A stretch of DNA of 61,567 nucleotides from Solirubrobacterales bacterium (GCA_019240115.1 JAFAYV010000022.1:1-61567); one strand, 5' to 3'; positions 34,838 through 44,194 are shown, numbered from the stretch's first letter. Notes: a model not told the origin generated them from the letters alone. Numbers and translations are program-made.

Positions 34838-35569
34838 ATGGCGCCGACGCTGCACGTGCAGCCCACCGCCCCGCTCGCCGAGCGCGTGCTGCTGCCCGGC
34901 GACCCGGCCCGCGCGCTCGCGCTCGCGCAGTCGCTGCTGCACCAGCCGAAGATGTTCAACCTCACCCGCGGGCTGTGGGGCTACAGCGGTGACGCGATCG
35001 TCGACGGCAAGCCGATGACGATCCAGAGCACCGGCATGGGCGGGCCGAGCGCGGCGATCGTCATCACCGAGCTCGCGCAGCTCGGCGCGCGCACGATGGT
35101 CCGCGTCGGCACCTGCGGCGCGCTCGACCCGACGTTGGCGCTCGGCGATCTGCTCGTCGTCTCGGCGGCGCTCGCCGACGACGGGTGCAGCCGCGCGCTC
35201 GCCGCGCGGACGCGGGTGGCGCCCGACCGCGCGCTCGCCGCGGGAACCCGGGTGGCGCCCGACCCCTCGCTGACCGCGGCGCTCGCGCGCGCCGGTACCG
35301 CGCGCGAGGTGACCGTCGTCTCCACCGACCTCTTCTACGATGCGCCCGCCGGCGCCGAGCAGGCGTGGCGCGACCAGGGGGCCGCGGCGGTCGAGATGGA
35401 GGCGGCGACCCTGTTCGCGCTCGCCGCCCGCCGATCGCTGGTCGCGGGCGCGGCGCTCATCGTCACCGACCTGCTCGCGCACGACCGGCGCCGGATCGAG
35501 CCCGACGCGCTGCGCGAGGCTGAGCTCGCCCTCGGCGGGCTCGCGGCCGCCGCGCTCGCCGGCCGGTAG
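34838..35569 (+). CDS. deoD: Purine nucleoside phosphorylase (DeoD/Udp type)
   Basis: The 243-residue enzyme cleaves purine (or uridine) nucleosides with phosphate. Signature parts are LLPGDPARA, MTIQSTGMGGPSAAIVI, MVRVGTCGALDP and AVEMEAATLFALA. A perfect in-frame 12-residue duplication (RALAARTRVAPD then RALAAGTRVAPD) occupies the loop near residue 120. ATG 34838 follows TACGCT by 6 nt, a leaderless arrangement. It is divergent from the tilS operon and, with hpt, supports purine salvage. Substrate choice between purine and uridine is uncertain. Confidence 0.88.
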   Translation: MAPTLHVQPTAPLAERVLLPGDPARALALAQSLLHQPKMFNLTRGLWGYSGDAIVDGKPMTIQSTGMGGPSAAIVITELAQLGARTMVRVGTCGALDPTLALGDLLVVSAALADDGCSRALAARTRVAPDRALAAGTRVAPDPSLTAALARAGTAREVTVVSTDLFYDAPAGAEQAWRDQGAAAVEMEAATLFALAARRSLVAGAALIVTDLLAHDRRRIEPDALREAELALGGLAAAALAGR

Positions 35570-35593
35570 TGCCCCCGTCCGCAAGTCCTGCGG

Positions 35594-35689
35594 ACGCGGA
35601 TACTGGTCAGCTGTCCGGCGCGGATACTGCTCTGCTGCCCGGCGCGGACACTGGTCTGCTGCCCGGCGCGAACAGTGGTCAGCTGCCCC
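35594..35689. repeat. 24-bp tandem repeat, four units
   Basis: Units start at 35594, 35618, 35642 and 35666 and have the form (G/A)CGCGGA(T/C)ACTG(G/C)TC-GCTG-CC-G. The array fills the gap between converging genes, and its last 11 bp lie inside the 3' end of the minus-strand coiled-coil gene. Confidence 0.85.
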
Positions 35690-36116
35690 GCGCGGGCCCG
35701 GCGGCGGGCTTGGCCGCCGCGGCCCGGCGCGATCGCGCGGGCCGGGGAGCCTGCGCCGCGGCCTCGAGGCGCACGAGCGCCGCCTCGATCCGCTCCAGGC
35801 GCTCCTCGAGCGACCGGGTCTGGGCGCCGCGCGGGAGGCGCTCCTCGAGCCGGTCGAGCGCGTCCTCGATGCCCTCGAGGCGCTGGGAGACGTTGCGCAC
35901 CCGGCGCGTCAGGCGCTCGAGGTCGCTCGCCGACGGCAGACCGAGCGCCTGCAGCGCGATCTCCTGGGCACGCATCGCCTTCTCCCGGGTCTCGAACACC
36001 CGGGTCAGGGCGCCCGAGACGACCGAGTTCTCGAGCAGCTCCTGCGCAAGCTTGCCGACCGCTTCCTCGCCCTGCCGGGTGACGCGATCGGTGAATCCCT
36101 GCTCGTCGCTCATCAT
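35679..36116 (-). CDS. Coiled-coil protein, phasin-like, unknown function
   Basis: The 145-residue protein is almost entirely helical and charged, with heptad-rich segments (RVRNVSQRLEGIEDALDRLEERL, LEERLERIEAALVRLEAA, each under 25 residues and shown in part). It ends in an Ala/Pro/Lys/Arg tail (RRAAAAKPAAGPARGS) like those of phasins and histone-like tails. No domain is recognised. It may start at ATG 36116 or 36113. It is divergent from the transglycosylase gene. Confidence 0.6.
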   Translation of the reverse strand: MMSDEQGFTDRVTRQGEEAVGKLAQELLENSVVSGALTRVFETREKAMRAQEIALQALGLPSASDLERLTRRVRNVSQRLEGIEDALDRLEERLPRGAQTRSLEERLERIEAALVRLEAAAQAPRPARSRRAAAAKPAAGPARGS

Positions 36117-36319
36117 GCCGACTCTATCGCCGCCGTTCTCCGATGTGATGTCTCACCCTCGACTCAAGCCTTCGTGTTGCCATCTCGTGAGCGACCGGTG
36201 AGGGTTCCGGTTCTCCGTTGCCATCCGTCGGAGCGATCCAGTACCGTCGAACGCGGGCGCCTGGTTCGGCGTGCGTTCTCACAATGATGGTCGATCGGAC
36301 ACGCGGACACGGCGACGGT

Positions 36320-38905
36320 ATGGCGCGGGCGGGCGCACTCCGCTCACGCTCGGCGCTCGCAGGGCTCCTTGGAGCGCTCCTTGGGGCGCTCGTCGCATCG
36401 CTCGCCCTCGCGCTTGGGCGGACCGCCGATGCCGCCGCTGCCGCCGGGGCACCGTGCGCGGTGCAGACGACGCTGGTCGACGGGCAGGTGGAGCCGACCT
36501 CCACCGTCCCGGCGGGCACGCCCCCGTCGGCGCTGCAGGTCCCCCCCGGCGGCAAGGTCGTCATGACGTGCACGACACCCACCACGATCACTCAGGTCAC
36601 GGTCACCGCCAGCGGCGTGCAGACGGTGACGACCACGACGACGATCCCGGTGCAGAGCGGCACCCAGAACAGCCCGCCGACGAGCACGACCACGACGACG
36701 ACCACGACGACCACCACCGCGCCGAGCCCGACCACCACGGCCCCGAACACGACCTCGAGCTCGGCCTCGACCCCAGCTCCACCCCGCCGCAAGCCCTCCC
36801 CGTCGCCCGCCAAGCCGAAGCGATCACGCAGGCCGTCGAAGCGCAAGCCGTCCTCGCAGCACCGCACCCGCCCGGGCCAGGCCCGCCACGGCGCCGCCAC
36901 GGCCGGGGCGCCGAAGCCGAGCAGCTCGACCGAGCCGAGCGGCGGCTTGGGCGCGAACCCGGGCTTCTCGCTCACGCTCCCGCCTCAGGCGCCGGCCGGG
37001 GTCCCGAACTTCTTCATCGACTCGTTCCAGATCCCGCCCTTCCTCATCCCGATCTACCAGGCGGCCGGGATCCAGTATCAGGTCCCGTGGCAGGTGCTCG
37101 CGGCGATCAACGAGATCGAGACCGACTACGGGCGCAACCTGTCGACCTCGTCGGCGGGGGCCGTGGGGTGGATGCAGTTCCTGCCCTCGACCTGGAAGGT
37201 GTGGGGCGTCGACGCCAACGGCGACGGCGTGGCCGATCCCTACAACCCGGTCGACGCGATCTTCGCGGCCGCCCGCTACCTGCACGCCGCGGGCGCGTCG
37301 CAGAACCTCTCGCAGGCGATCTTCGCCTACAACCACGCCGGCTGGTACGTGCAGTCGGTGCTGCTGCGCGCGAAGCTGATCGGCGGCATCCCGGCCCAGA
37401 TCGTCAGCGCCCTCGGCGGGATGGTGCAGGGCCACTTCCCGGTGGCCGCGCGCTCCCAGTACGGCGACGATTCGGTCGTCGCGCTCGCCGGGCACCGGGT
37501 CAGGGGCGCCAACGCCGCGGTGACGATCGGGTCGGACCCGTCCTCGCGCGGGACCACGATCTTCTCCGCCGCCGGGTCGCCGGTCGTCGCGGTCAACGAC
37601 GGCCGCATCGTCAGGCTGGGCGACAGCCCCGCGCTCGGCCACTACGTCGAGCTGCAGGACGCGACCGGCAACGTCTACACCTACGCCCACCTCGGCTCGG
37701 TGTCGACGACCTATCCCGTGCCCAAGCTGGTCGCGGCCGCCCCCGGCGGGCCGGGCGGCGGCCGCCAGGCCAGCGCCGCCGGCCCCGGCGCCCCGAGCGC
37801 GCCGGCCTCCGCCGGACAGCAGCCCGACTCCGCCAGCCCGGCGGCGCCCGCGGCCACGCCGCCCGCGCACCGGGACGGGCACGCGGGGGCGCGCTCGAAC
37901 CGCGCGACCCGCGTCACGGCGGCGGCCCCGACGGTCAAGGAGCGCCTGTTCGCCCATCCGTCACGTCCCGCGTCCTACGCCGCGGGGGGCAGGCAGCAGG
38001 TCGGCCACCGCGCCCCGACGATCACCAACTTCGACAACTACTTCGCCGACGCGCTGCACCTGGGGCGCGATCAGTACACGCTGGCGCGGCTCCGCGTCGG
38101 TTCGATCGTCATCGCCGGGACGATCCTCGGTCGGATCGGCGGCCCCAGCCAGGGCCTCACGCCCCACCTGTACTTCACCATCCAGCCCGCGGGCAAGGGC
38201 GCGCCCCAGATCGACCCCAAGCCGATCCTCGACGGCTGGAAGCTGCTCGCCGCCACCGACGTCTACCGCGGAGGCGGATCGGCGACCTACTTCGGCCCCG
38301 GGGCCAAGGACCCGAGCGTCGGGCAGATCCTGCTCATGTCCAAGCAGCAGTTGACCCAGCGGGTGCTCCGCGACCCCGGCGTGCAGATCTACGCCTGCGG
38401 CCGCCGCGACATCGAGACCGGGCAGATCGACCGGCGGGTGCTGGCGACGATCGAGTTCCTCTCCGCCTCCGGACTGCACCCCGACGTCTCCGGGCTCAAG
38501 TGCGGGGCGGGCGCCGGGGCCGGCGTCGATCCCGAGGGCCGCACCGGGCTCAGCGTCGACATCTCCAAGCTCAACGGCGTCCCGGTCGCCGGCCACCAGA
38601 CCTCCGGATCGGTGACCGACCTCGCGATCCGCCGGCTGCTGACCCTCCAGGGCGCGATGCGCCCCGACGAGATCATCTCGGACATCGCCTACCGGGGACA
38701 GGCCAACACCCTCGCCCTCCCCGACCACCGCAACCGCGTCCAGATCCTGTTCACGCCCGACTACGGCACCAACGCCAAGGTCTCGGAGCAGGTCAAGAGC
38801 ATCCTCGCGCCCGGCGAGTGGGCGAAGCTGATCGACCGCCTCGACCAGATCCCCGAGCCGGTCGTGCCGATCTCGCCGAGCCGCTACGCGATCCGCCAGC
38901 GCTGA
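36320..38905 (+). CDS. Secreted lytic transglycosylase with split, degenerate LytM/M23-like domain
   Basis: The 861-residue protein has a signal peptide (ALRSRSALAGLLGALLGAL, cleavage near 40), a Thr/Ser/Pro-rich wall-type linker (about 100-210, including a run of about 13 Thr) and an SLT domain (about 245-330: AINEIETDYGRN, GAVGWMQFLPSTW, YNPVDAIFAAARYL). A M23-like fold follows (SPVVAVNDGRIV, YVELQDATGNVYTYAHLG), is interrupted by about 100 low-complexity residues, and resumes at IAGTILGRIG with TPHLYFTIQP. The HxxxD and HxH zinc motifs are missing or altered. The last 230 residues are an unidentified domain. ATG 36284/36287 are other possible starts. Confidence 0.82.
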   Translation: MARAGALRSRSALAGLLGALLGALVASLALALGRTADAAAAAGAPCAVQTTLVDGQVEPTSTVPAGTPPSALQVPPGGKVVMTCTTPTTITQVTVTASGVQTVTTTTTIPVQSGTQNSPPTSTTTTTTTTTTTAPSPTTTAPNTTSSSASTPAPPRRKPSPSPAKPKRSRRPSKRKPSSQHRTRPGQARHGAATAGAPKPSSSTEPSGGLGANPGFSLTLPPQAPAGVPNFFIDSFQIPPFLIPIYQAAGIQYQVPWQVLAAINEIETDYGRNLSTSSAGAVGWMQFLPSTWKVWGVDANGDGVADPYNPVDAIFAAARYLHAAGASQNLSQAIFAYNHAGWYVQSVLLRAKLIGGIPAQIVSALGGMVQGHFPVAARSQYGDDSVVALAGHRVRGANAAVTIGSDPSSRGTTIFSAAGSPVVAVNDGRIVRLGDSPALGHYVELQDATGNVYTYAHLGSVSTTYPVPKLVAAAPGGPGGGRQASAAGPGAPSAPASAGQQPDSASPAAPAATPPAHRDGHAGARSNRATRVTAAAPTVKERLFAHPSRPASYAAGGRQQVGHRAPTITNFDNYFADALHLGRDQYTLARLRVGSIVIAGTILGRIGGPSQGLTPHLYFTIQPAGKGAPQIDPKPILDGWKLLAATDVYRGGGSATYFGPGAKDPSVGQILLMSKQQLTQRVLRDPGVQIYACGRRDIETGQIDRRVLATIEFLSASGLHPDVSGLKCGAGAGAGVDPEGRTGLSVDISKLNGVPVAGHQTSGSVTDLAIRRLLTLQGAMRPDEIISDIAYRGQANTLALPDHRNRVQILFTPDYGTNAKVSEQVKSILAPGEWAKLIDRLDQIPEPVVPISPSRYAIRQR

Positions 38906-38948
38906 CCCGATCCGCCAGCGCTGACCGAGACGCCTCGCCGGCCGGGCG

Positions 38949-41900
38949 TCAGGCGGCGACGAGGTGCTTCTTGTGCTTCGTCGTCTTGTGCCGCTTCGGG
39001 TGCTTGACCGTGGGGAACGGGATCTTCGCGCTCGCCGACACGCTCGGGCCCTTGACCCCGTCGACGCGGATGCCCCGGACACTGACCGTGACGCCGTCGC
39101 CGTAGCCGATCACCGCGACGCTGCCCTGGTGGACGCCGGGCATGATCACCCGCTGCAGATGCCGGCCGTCGGTGCCGACGATCGTGACCAGCGTTCGCAC
39201 CGAGTTGGCCGGCGGCCGGAAGCTGTAGCTGAACGCGCCGCCCTGAGCGCGCACCCGCACGTGCGCGGCCCGGCCCGGGAGCGCCGGGGCGGGGACGGTG
39301 AAGGAAGCGAGCGTCTGGCTGTCCTGAGGCACCCCGCCGGCGCTGATGTTGGCGACGAGCGTCCGGCCGCCGCCCGGACCGAACGCGGGCGTGAACGGGA
39401 TCGTGCCCGATCCGTTGTGGACGTTCCCGATCACGTGCATGAGGCGTCCGCCCTGCTCCGCCAGCGAGATCGTGGCCCCGCTGGGAACCGTGGCGTGGTA
39501 GTGCACGACGCGGTGCGCCCCGCGGCCCGTGACGTGCGCTTGGATCGTCGGCGCCGGCACGCCGATCGCGTACGCCACGCTCGCGATCGGGACCGCGTTG
39601 GTCGCGGCCGGGATGACGCTCCAGGTGCCGGCCTGGGGGTGCTTGATCCCGACGAGCGTCTCCTGCTGATCGGCGATGGGCAGCTGCTGCGAATCGGCGC
39701 TCGCGGCGCCGTCGACCGCCGGCGTGACCTGCTGACCGCCGGGGCCGACGAGTGTCACCGTCGGGGCGCCACCCGTGCCGTGGACGATGAGGCTCGCGCT
39801 CGGTGCCCCCGACGGGACCGCGAACGTCGCCGACGCGGCTGCGGCGTGTGCGCCGTGACCGCCGTTCATGGCCGCCATCTGAATCTTCTGGATCCAGGGA
39901 CTGTCCGCGGTCAGCGACACGTCATCGTCGCCCCAGTTGTAGCTCACGCCGCCGCAGAAGACCGTGACGCAGACATGCGCCCCGAACCCCTGGTTGTTGA
40001 TGTGGACGTCGACAGAGGCAACGTCGATCGTGATTCCCAGCTTGAGCTTGAGGTCCGCCATGACTTCGGCGCTGTACATCTTGTCCTTGGGATCGAACAG
40101 CCCGTCGAAGCCGCCGTCGAAGCTGATGAGCGGCAGGTCCAAATTGACGCTCGAGTGCAGCGAGAACGTGTCGGGCACCTGATACACGAAATCGGAGTTG
40201 AGGAACTTGAGCGTGTACAGGTACCCCTGGGTGGACGCGGTGAACGTGACCGGGGAACCGAACGACACCATCAGCTGCCCCTCGAGCCTGATCGCATAGT
40301 CGGTGCTGGAGCCCTCGCCCGGCGGCTTGAGCGGGAGCACCCCGATGCCGGCTTGACCACCGAACGTGGGCGGACCGAGGCCGAGCGACAGGCCGACGTG
40401 GCTGAGGTAGATCAGCGGACCTTCGTCGTCGAGCAGGATGCCGGGGTAGCCCCCGGGGATGACGTCGAGCGATCCCTTCTTGAACGCGCCGTTGTCGAAC
40501 TCGACCTCGATCTTCGCGTCGAGCGCCGAGCCGCCCGCAGGAACCAGCAGCTGCGCCATGCCCGACCACATGTCGCCCTGCTGGTCGTACTTGACCATCA
40601 GATTCTTGATCTCCAGCGCGCCGAGGTTGGCGTCGCCGACCATGAAGTTCACCGACTGAATGCTCAGGCCGGTGTTCAGGTCGGCGTGCAGCGTCACTGC
40701 GCCGGAGACCCCGCCGAGGTCCCCCGGCAGCTTCAACGAGATCGGTATGTTGACGCCGCCCTTGGCGAGCTTGATGTCGATGTCGCCGTCGATCGGGAAG
40801 CCCTCCACGCTCGGCAGCAGGTTCGTCAGGTCCGACGGCTTGAAGTCGACGAGCGTGTCGCCCGGGCCGTCGTTCGGGCACTGGATGTGCAGCGACCCGT
40901 GGTACAGGGTGATGTGCGTCCCGCCGGCGGTGAGGACCACCTTGACCGGACCGGTGGTGTCGAGCGTGTGGGCCTTGGGATCGATGCCGATCTTGGTCCC
41001 GGGGTCGGGGATGATCTGCAGGCCGTTGAGGTTCAGCGTGCCGAACGTCACGTCGAGATTCGGATCGGAGGGATCGTGGGCGAAGCAGCCGCCACCGGCC
41101 GGATAGACGTCGCCCTCGACGACCCCGAACGTCGCGCTCGAGCAGGTCGAGTTGGCGAGCTTGTCGCCCACCGCCGACCCGATCCCTCCGCCGGGCAGCG
41201 GGCCGAGGCCCGGGAGCTTGTTGGCCACCTGGGTCCCGAACGCCGAGACGACGACCTGCCCGACGGCCTCGGCGCCGACGGGGTTCTTGACGAACGTGGC
41301 GAAGCCGCCGCCGTCGCCCGCCGCCCCGACGACCAGGTGGGCAATCGAGGTTCCCGACGGCAGCGCCGCGGCGAGTTGAGTCCCAGAGAAGTCGACGCCG
41401 TTCAACGAGCTGCGGATCTCGACGCCGTATTGGTCGGTGAAGGCATAGGAGATCTGTCCGGCGGCATCCTCGGCGATTGCCGGCGCCGATGCCGACGTGC
41501 CCAGGGCGGTCGCCGCCCCGCTGGCCGCGCCGTTGACGATCCGGCGCAGCGACAGATGCCCGCCGTTGATGCGGCTGTCCGACGAGAGCACGAACACTCC
41601 GGCGGCGCCGCCGATGATCTGCGGCGAGAAGCCCTTGAACGACGATTCCGACCAGTTGGCCGGATCGTTGACGTCGCCCTGGCCCGAGTACTCGCGCACG
41701 AACACGTTGCCGCTCAGGTCGGCGAACGCCGCCACCGGCCGCGTCCCGTCCAGGGCCAGCTCGCCGTCGTAGGCCTGGTCGCCCGTGCCCAGCTGCGCCT
41801 GAGCGCTCGTGTACGTCCCGGGCGCGGTGCCCTGGAAGAACGTGCCGCCGGTCTCGGTGCGGCTGATCGTGCCGATCGACTGGCCGGCGGGGTCGCCGTA

Positions 41901-42518
41901 GGCGATCGCCCCGCCCGACATCTGGTTGTCGCCGATCTCCCCTGGCCCGGTCAGGGTCGCCCCGCCGTCCGCGGAGGTCCACTCGAACACGTTGCTGTCC
42001 GACGTGTCCGTGGAGCCCGGCACCGGGAACACCTCGGGGAAGCGGCGTTGGATGACGATCAGCTGGTTGCCGACGTCCAGCGGCACCGGCCCGTCAAAGT
42101 CGTGGTCGAGATACGGCGAGTTGCCTTCAAGGGGGGGGAACGCCGGAGCCGGGATCGTGCCCTCCGACGCGCACGTCTTGATCCCGCGCTGCAGGTTGCA
42201 CACCGAGAATGTGTCCGCGGTCGAGCTGTCCGTGCCGTCGTGGTCGAACACGATGTGCGCGGTCCCCGAGGGGTCGACGAACAGGTTCGGGTACTTGCCC
42301 GTTCCGAGTGAGATCGAGGGCAGCGCCTGGGGAGTGAGGTTGGCCCCGAAGTTCGTCTTCCCCGCGTAGCCCGGCGAGCGGTAGGCGGGCGACGCCGCCG
42401 ACGCCGTGCCCACGTGCAGCCACGCCGCTGCCAGCGCGATCACCACGGTCGCGGTCAACCGCAGGGTCCAGGCCGCGGCGCGAGGTGTTGAGCGATAGGG
42501 CGACACGATCCGGTCCAC
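38949..42518 (-). CDS. Very large exported protein of unknown function, propeller-like N-terminus
   Basis: The 1189-residue protein has a signal peptide (LRLTATVVIALAAAWLHVGTASA in the first 40 residues, shown in part here). The N-terminal half (about 60-430) has BNR-like elements (NLFVDPSGTAHIVFDHDG, EWTSADGGATLTGPGEIG) suggesting a beta-propeller. The middle (450-880) is beta-rich with no recognised family. The C-terminus has beta-sandwich-like repeats and a Lys/His tail (KHPKRHKTTKHKKHLVAA). The GTG start 42518 follows TAGGTT by 9 nt, leaderless style. It is divergent from the next exported gene. Confidence 0.72.
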   Translation of the reverse strand: MDRIVSPYRSTPRAAAWTLRLTATVVIALAAAWLHVGTASAASPAYRSPGYAGKTNFGANLTPQALPSISLGTGKYPNLFVDPSGTAHIVFDHDGTDSSTADTFSVCNLQRGIKTCASEGTIPAPAFPPLEGNSPYLDHDFDGPVPLDVGNQLIVIQRRFPEVFPVPGSTDTSDSNVFEWTSADGGATLTGPGEIGDNQMSGGAIAYGDPAGQSIGTISRTETGGTFFQGTAPGTYTSAQAQLGTGDQAYDGELALDGTRPVAAFADLSGNVFVREYSGQGDVNDPANWSESSFKGFSPQIIGGAAGVFVLSSDSRINGGHLSLRRIVNGAASGAATALGTSASAPAIAEDAAGQISYAFTDQYGVEIRSSLNGVDFSGTQLAAALPSGTSIAHLVVGAAGDGGGFATFVKNPVGAEAVGQVVVSAFGTQVANKLPGLGPLPGGGIGSAVGDKLANSTCSSATFGVVEGDVYPAGGGCFAHDPSDPNLDVTFGTLNLNGLQIIPDPGTKIGIDPKAHTLDTTGPVKVVLTAGGTHITLYHGSLHIQCPNDGPGDTLVDFKPSDLTNLLPSVEGFPIDGDIDIKLAKGGVNIPISLKLPGDLGGVSGAVTLHADLNTGLSIQSVNFMVGDANLGALEIKNLMVKYDQQGDMWSGMAQLLVPAGGSALDAKIEVEFDNGAFKKGSLDVIPGGYPGILLDDEGPLIYLSHVGLSLGLGPPTFGGQAGIGVLPLKPPGEGSSTDYAIRLEGQLMVSFGSPVTFTASTQGYLYTLKFLNSDFVYQVPDTFSLHSSVNLDLPLISFDGGFDGLFDPKDKMYSAEVMADLKLKLGITIDVASVDVHINNQGFGAHVCVTVFCGGVSYNWGDDDVSLTADSPWIQKIQMAAMNGGHGAHAAAASATFAVPSGAPSASLIVHGTGGAPTVTLVGPGGQQVTPAVDGAASADSQQLPIADQQETLVGIKHPQAGTWSVIPAATNAVPIASVAYAIGVPAPTIQAHVTGRGAHRVVHYHATVPSGATISLAEQGGRLMHVIGNVHNGSGTIPFTPAFGPGGGRTLVANISAGGVPQDSQTLASFTVPAPALPGRAAHVRVRAQGGAFSYSFRPPANSVRTLVTIVGTDGRHLQRVIMPGVHQGSVAVIGYGDGVTVSVRGIRVDGVKGPSVSASAKIPFPTVKHPKRHKTTKHKKHLVAA

Positions 42519-42549
42519 GGTGGCGGCAACCTATGCCACCGGTTTGCGG

Positions 42550-42608
42550 TTTGCGTCGGGGTGCACCCTGAACTTTTCCGCAAAGATCAGGGTGCACCCC
42601 GACGCAAA
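42550..42608. repeat. Long perfect inverted repeat between divergent exported-protein genes
   Basis: Two 22-nt arms (42550-42571 and 42587-42608) are perfectly complementary. After an A/A mismatch the stem continues for 4 more bp (CTTT/AAAG), leaving a TCCGC loop. The right arm, with the last loop bases, recurs as a partial copy near 50469-50494 (two changed bases). It looks like a REP-type palindromic element or a protein-binding site. Confidence 0.8.
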
Positions 42609-42638
42609 CCCGGTCGCCCGCCGTTAGCGTCGCCCGGG

Positions 42639-43742
42639 ATGACCGAGCGATTCACCCGATCGCGCCTGGCCTGGATCGTGGCGACGGTGCTCGCCGTCGC
42701 CGCGGGCGTGCTGGCGGCGACCGCGATGAAGAGCTCGGGGGCCGCGAGCCAGACCGTCACGCTTGGCAGCACGAGCGGAACGCCGAATCAGAACATCTGT
42801 CCGGCCGGAACGAACTGCACCTACCTGACCTTCTCGAGCGGCAGCACCCCGGCACTGCAGGTGCCGTTCGACGGGACGGTGACGGGCTTCTCGGTCAACT
42901 CCGGGAGCAGCGGCGGCACGGTGCGCCTGCGGGTGCTTCGCCCTGCGGGTGGCGGTCAGTACACCGGCGCCGGCACGAGCGCCTCGGACACGCTCGCGGA
43001 CGGCCCCAACAGCTTCTCCACGTCACTTGCGGTCAAGGCCGGCGACCTGCTCGGGCTCGACAACGCCACCAGCGCGCTCCTGTTCGATACCTCGAGCATC
43101 GAGCCCGATGTGCAGTACTTCCAGCCGGGGCTCGCCGACGACCAGACCGGCGCCCCGGGCCAAGTCGAGGGCGGGTACCGCCTGCTGCTGAGCGCAACGG
43201 TGCAGGCGGCCGCGACGCCGACCACGACCGGCACGACGCCGGGCACGACCGGTCCGACGACCACCTCACGCACGACGTCCACGAACACCACCCCGACCTC
43301 CCCGCCGACCCCCCCGTCGCGGACCCACCGCACGCCGCGGCTGAGCGGCGTCCATCAGAGCCACGCGAGCTGGAGCGAGCCGTCGAAGGCCGGCGGGAAG
43401 TCCGGGCCGGTGGGCACGACGTTCAGCTTCCAGCTCAACGAGGCGGCCCAGGTCCAGCTGCACTTCTACCAGCAGCTCCCCGGGCGCCGCGTCGGCGGCG
43501 GGTGCGTCGCGCCGACCGCCTCCAACCATGCGCGCCGCGCCTGCACGCGCTTGCTGCTGCGCGGCGGCCTGAGCCCGCGCGGGAGCGCCGGATCCAACCA
43601 GGTCGCATTCCGGGGCCGGCTGACCGGCGGGACCGTACTCGCGCCGGGGCACTACGCGCTGCTCATCACCGCGACGAGCGCCGGCCGCCGCTCGGGCGTC
43701 GCGCGGCTGGCGTTCACGATCCTGGCATCTGTACACCGGTGA
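42639..43742 (+). CDS. Exported protein of unknown function with Thr-rich linker
   Basis: The 367-residue protein begins with a signal peptide or anchor (LAWIVATVLAVAAGVLAATAM, about 10-30). A first beta-domain (TLGSTSGTPNQNICPAGTNC onward, to about 190) is joined by a Thr/Pro linker (about 200-240) to a second domain that includes QVQLHFYQQLPGRR and ends HYALLITATSAGRRSG. The linker style suggests a surface-anchored protein. TAGCGT lies 8 nt before ATG 42639. Its stop overlaps the next start as GTGA. A degraded copy of its 3' end lies at 45544-45613. Confidence 0.7.
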   Translation: MTERFTRSRLAWIVATVLAVAAGVLAATAMKSSGAASQTVTLGSTSGTPNQNICPAGTNCTYLTFSSGSTPALQVPFDGTVTGFSVNSGSSGGTVRLRVLRPAGGGQYTGAGTSASDTLADGPNSFSTSLAVKAGDLLGLDNATSALLFDTSSIEPDVQYFQPGLADDQTGAPGQVEGGYRLLLSATVQAAATPTTTGTTPGTTGPTTTSRTTSTNTTPTSPPTPPSRTHRTPRLSGVHQSHASWSEPSKAGGKSGPVGTTFSFQLNEAAQVQLHFYQQLPGRRVGGGCVAPTASNHARRACTRLLLRGGLSPRGSAGSNQVAFRGRLTGGTVLAPGHYALLITATSAGRRSGVARLAFTILASVHR

Positions 43743-44194
43743 GAGACCGCCGAGCGCGCACCCGCGGACTGCGACTGGCGCGCCGCGCGCTGATCGCCTT
43801 CGGGTTGGCGTTCGTGCTGTTGGCGTCGGCCGCGGTGGCCGCTCCGGGCGACCTCGACCCGGGCTTTGGCAGCGGCGGCAAGGCGGTGGTGTCGTTTGGC
43901 GGCACCAGCGAGGAGGGGGGGGCGGTGGCGCTCCAGTCCGACGGCAAGATCGTCGTCGCCGGCACCAGCAATGTGAGCCGCAGTTTGCAGTTCGCGGTCG
44001 CGCGGCTCACCGCGCAGGGCACGCCCGACATGAGCTTTGGCAGCGGCGGCCAGTCGCTGGTCTCCTTCGGCTTTGGCGGCTCCCAGGACTTTGCCCAGGC
44101 GGTCGCCGTTCAGCCTGACGGCAAGATCATCGCCGCCGGCTTTGACGAGGTCGCCGGCGGCAACAACACTTCCAGTACGCCATCGAGCGCCTGA
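43739..44194 (+). CDS. Delta-60-repeat protein, N-terminal fragment (frameshifted)
   Basis: The 151-residue frame starts at GTG 43739, overlapping the previous stop as GTGA. It has a signal peptide (ALIAFGLAFVLLASAAVA) and two delta-60 (DUF5122) repeats (DLDPGFGSGGKAVVSFGG, MSFGSGGQ). It then reads out of frame after GFDEVAGG near 44155-44170 and stops at 44194. The same repeats go on in another frame, so this is the first part of a broken gene unless recoding occurs. Confidence 0.7.
   Translation: MRDRRARTRGLRLARRALIAFGLAFVLLASAAVAAPGDLDPGFGSGGKAVVSFGGTSEEGGAVALQSDGKIVVAGTSNVSRSLQFAVARLTAQGTPDMSFGSGGQSLVSFGFGGSQDFAQAVAVQPDGKIIAAGFDEVAGGNNTSSTPSSA

Noticed and set aside
36117-36319. c-di-AMP (ydaO-type) riboswitch before the transglycosylase gene
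   Set aside because: It was considered because disA is present and such riboswitches control wall hydrolases, but the conserved ydaO core sequences are not recognisable here.
38964-42311. Very long open frame (over 1100 codons) on the plus strand
   Set aside because: It is antisense to a signal-peptide-bearing exported protein whose beta-rich sequence is protein-like; the plus-strand product is mostly Arg/Asp/Val with no domain. High GC leaves antisense frames open.
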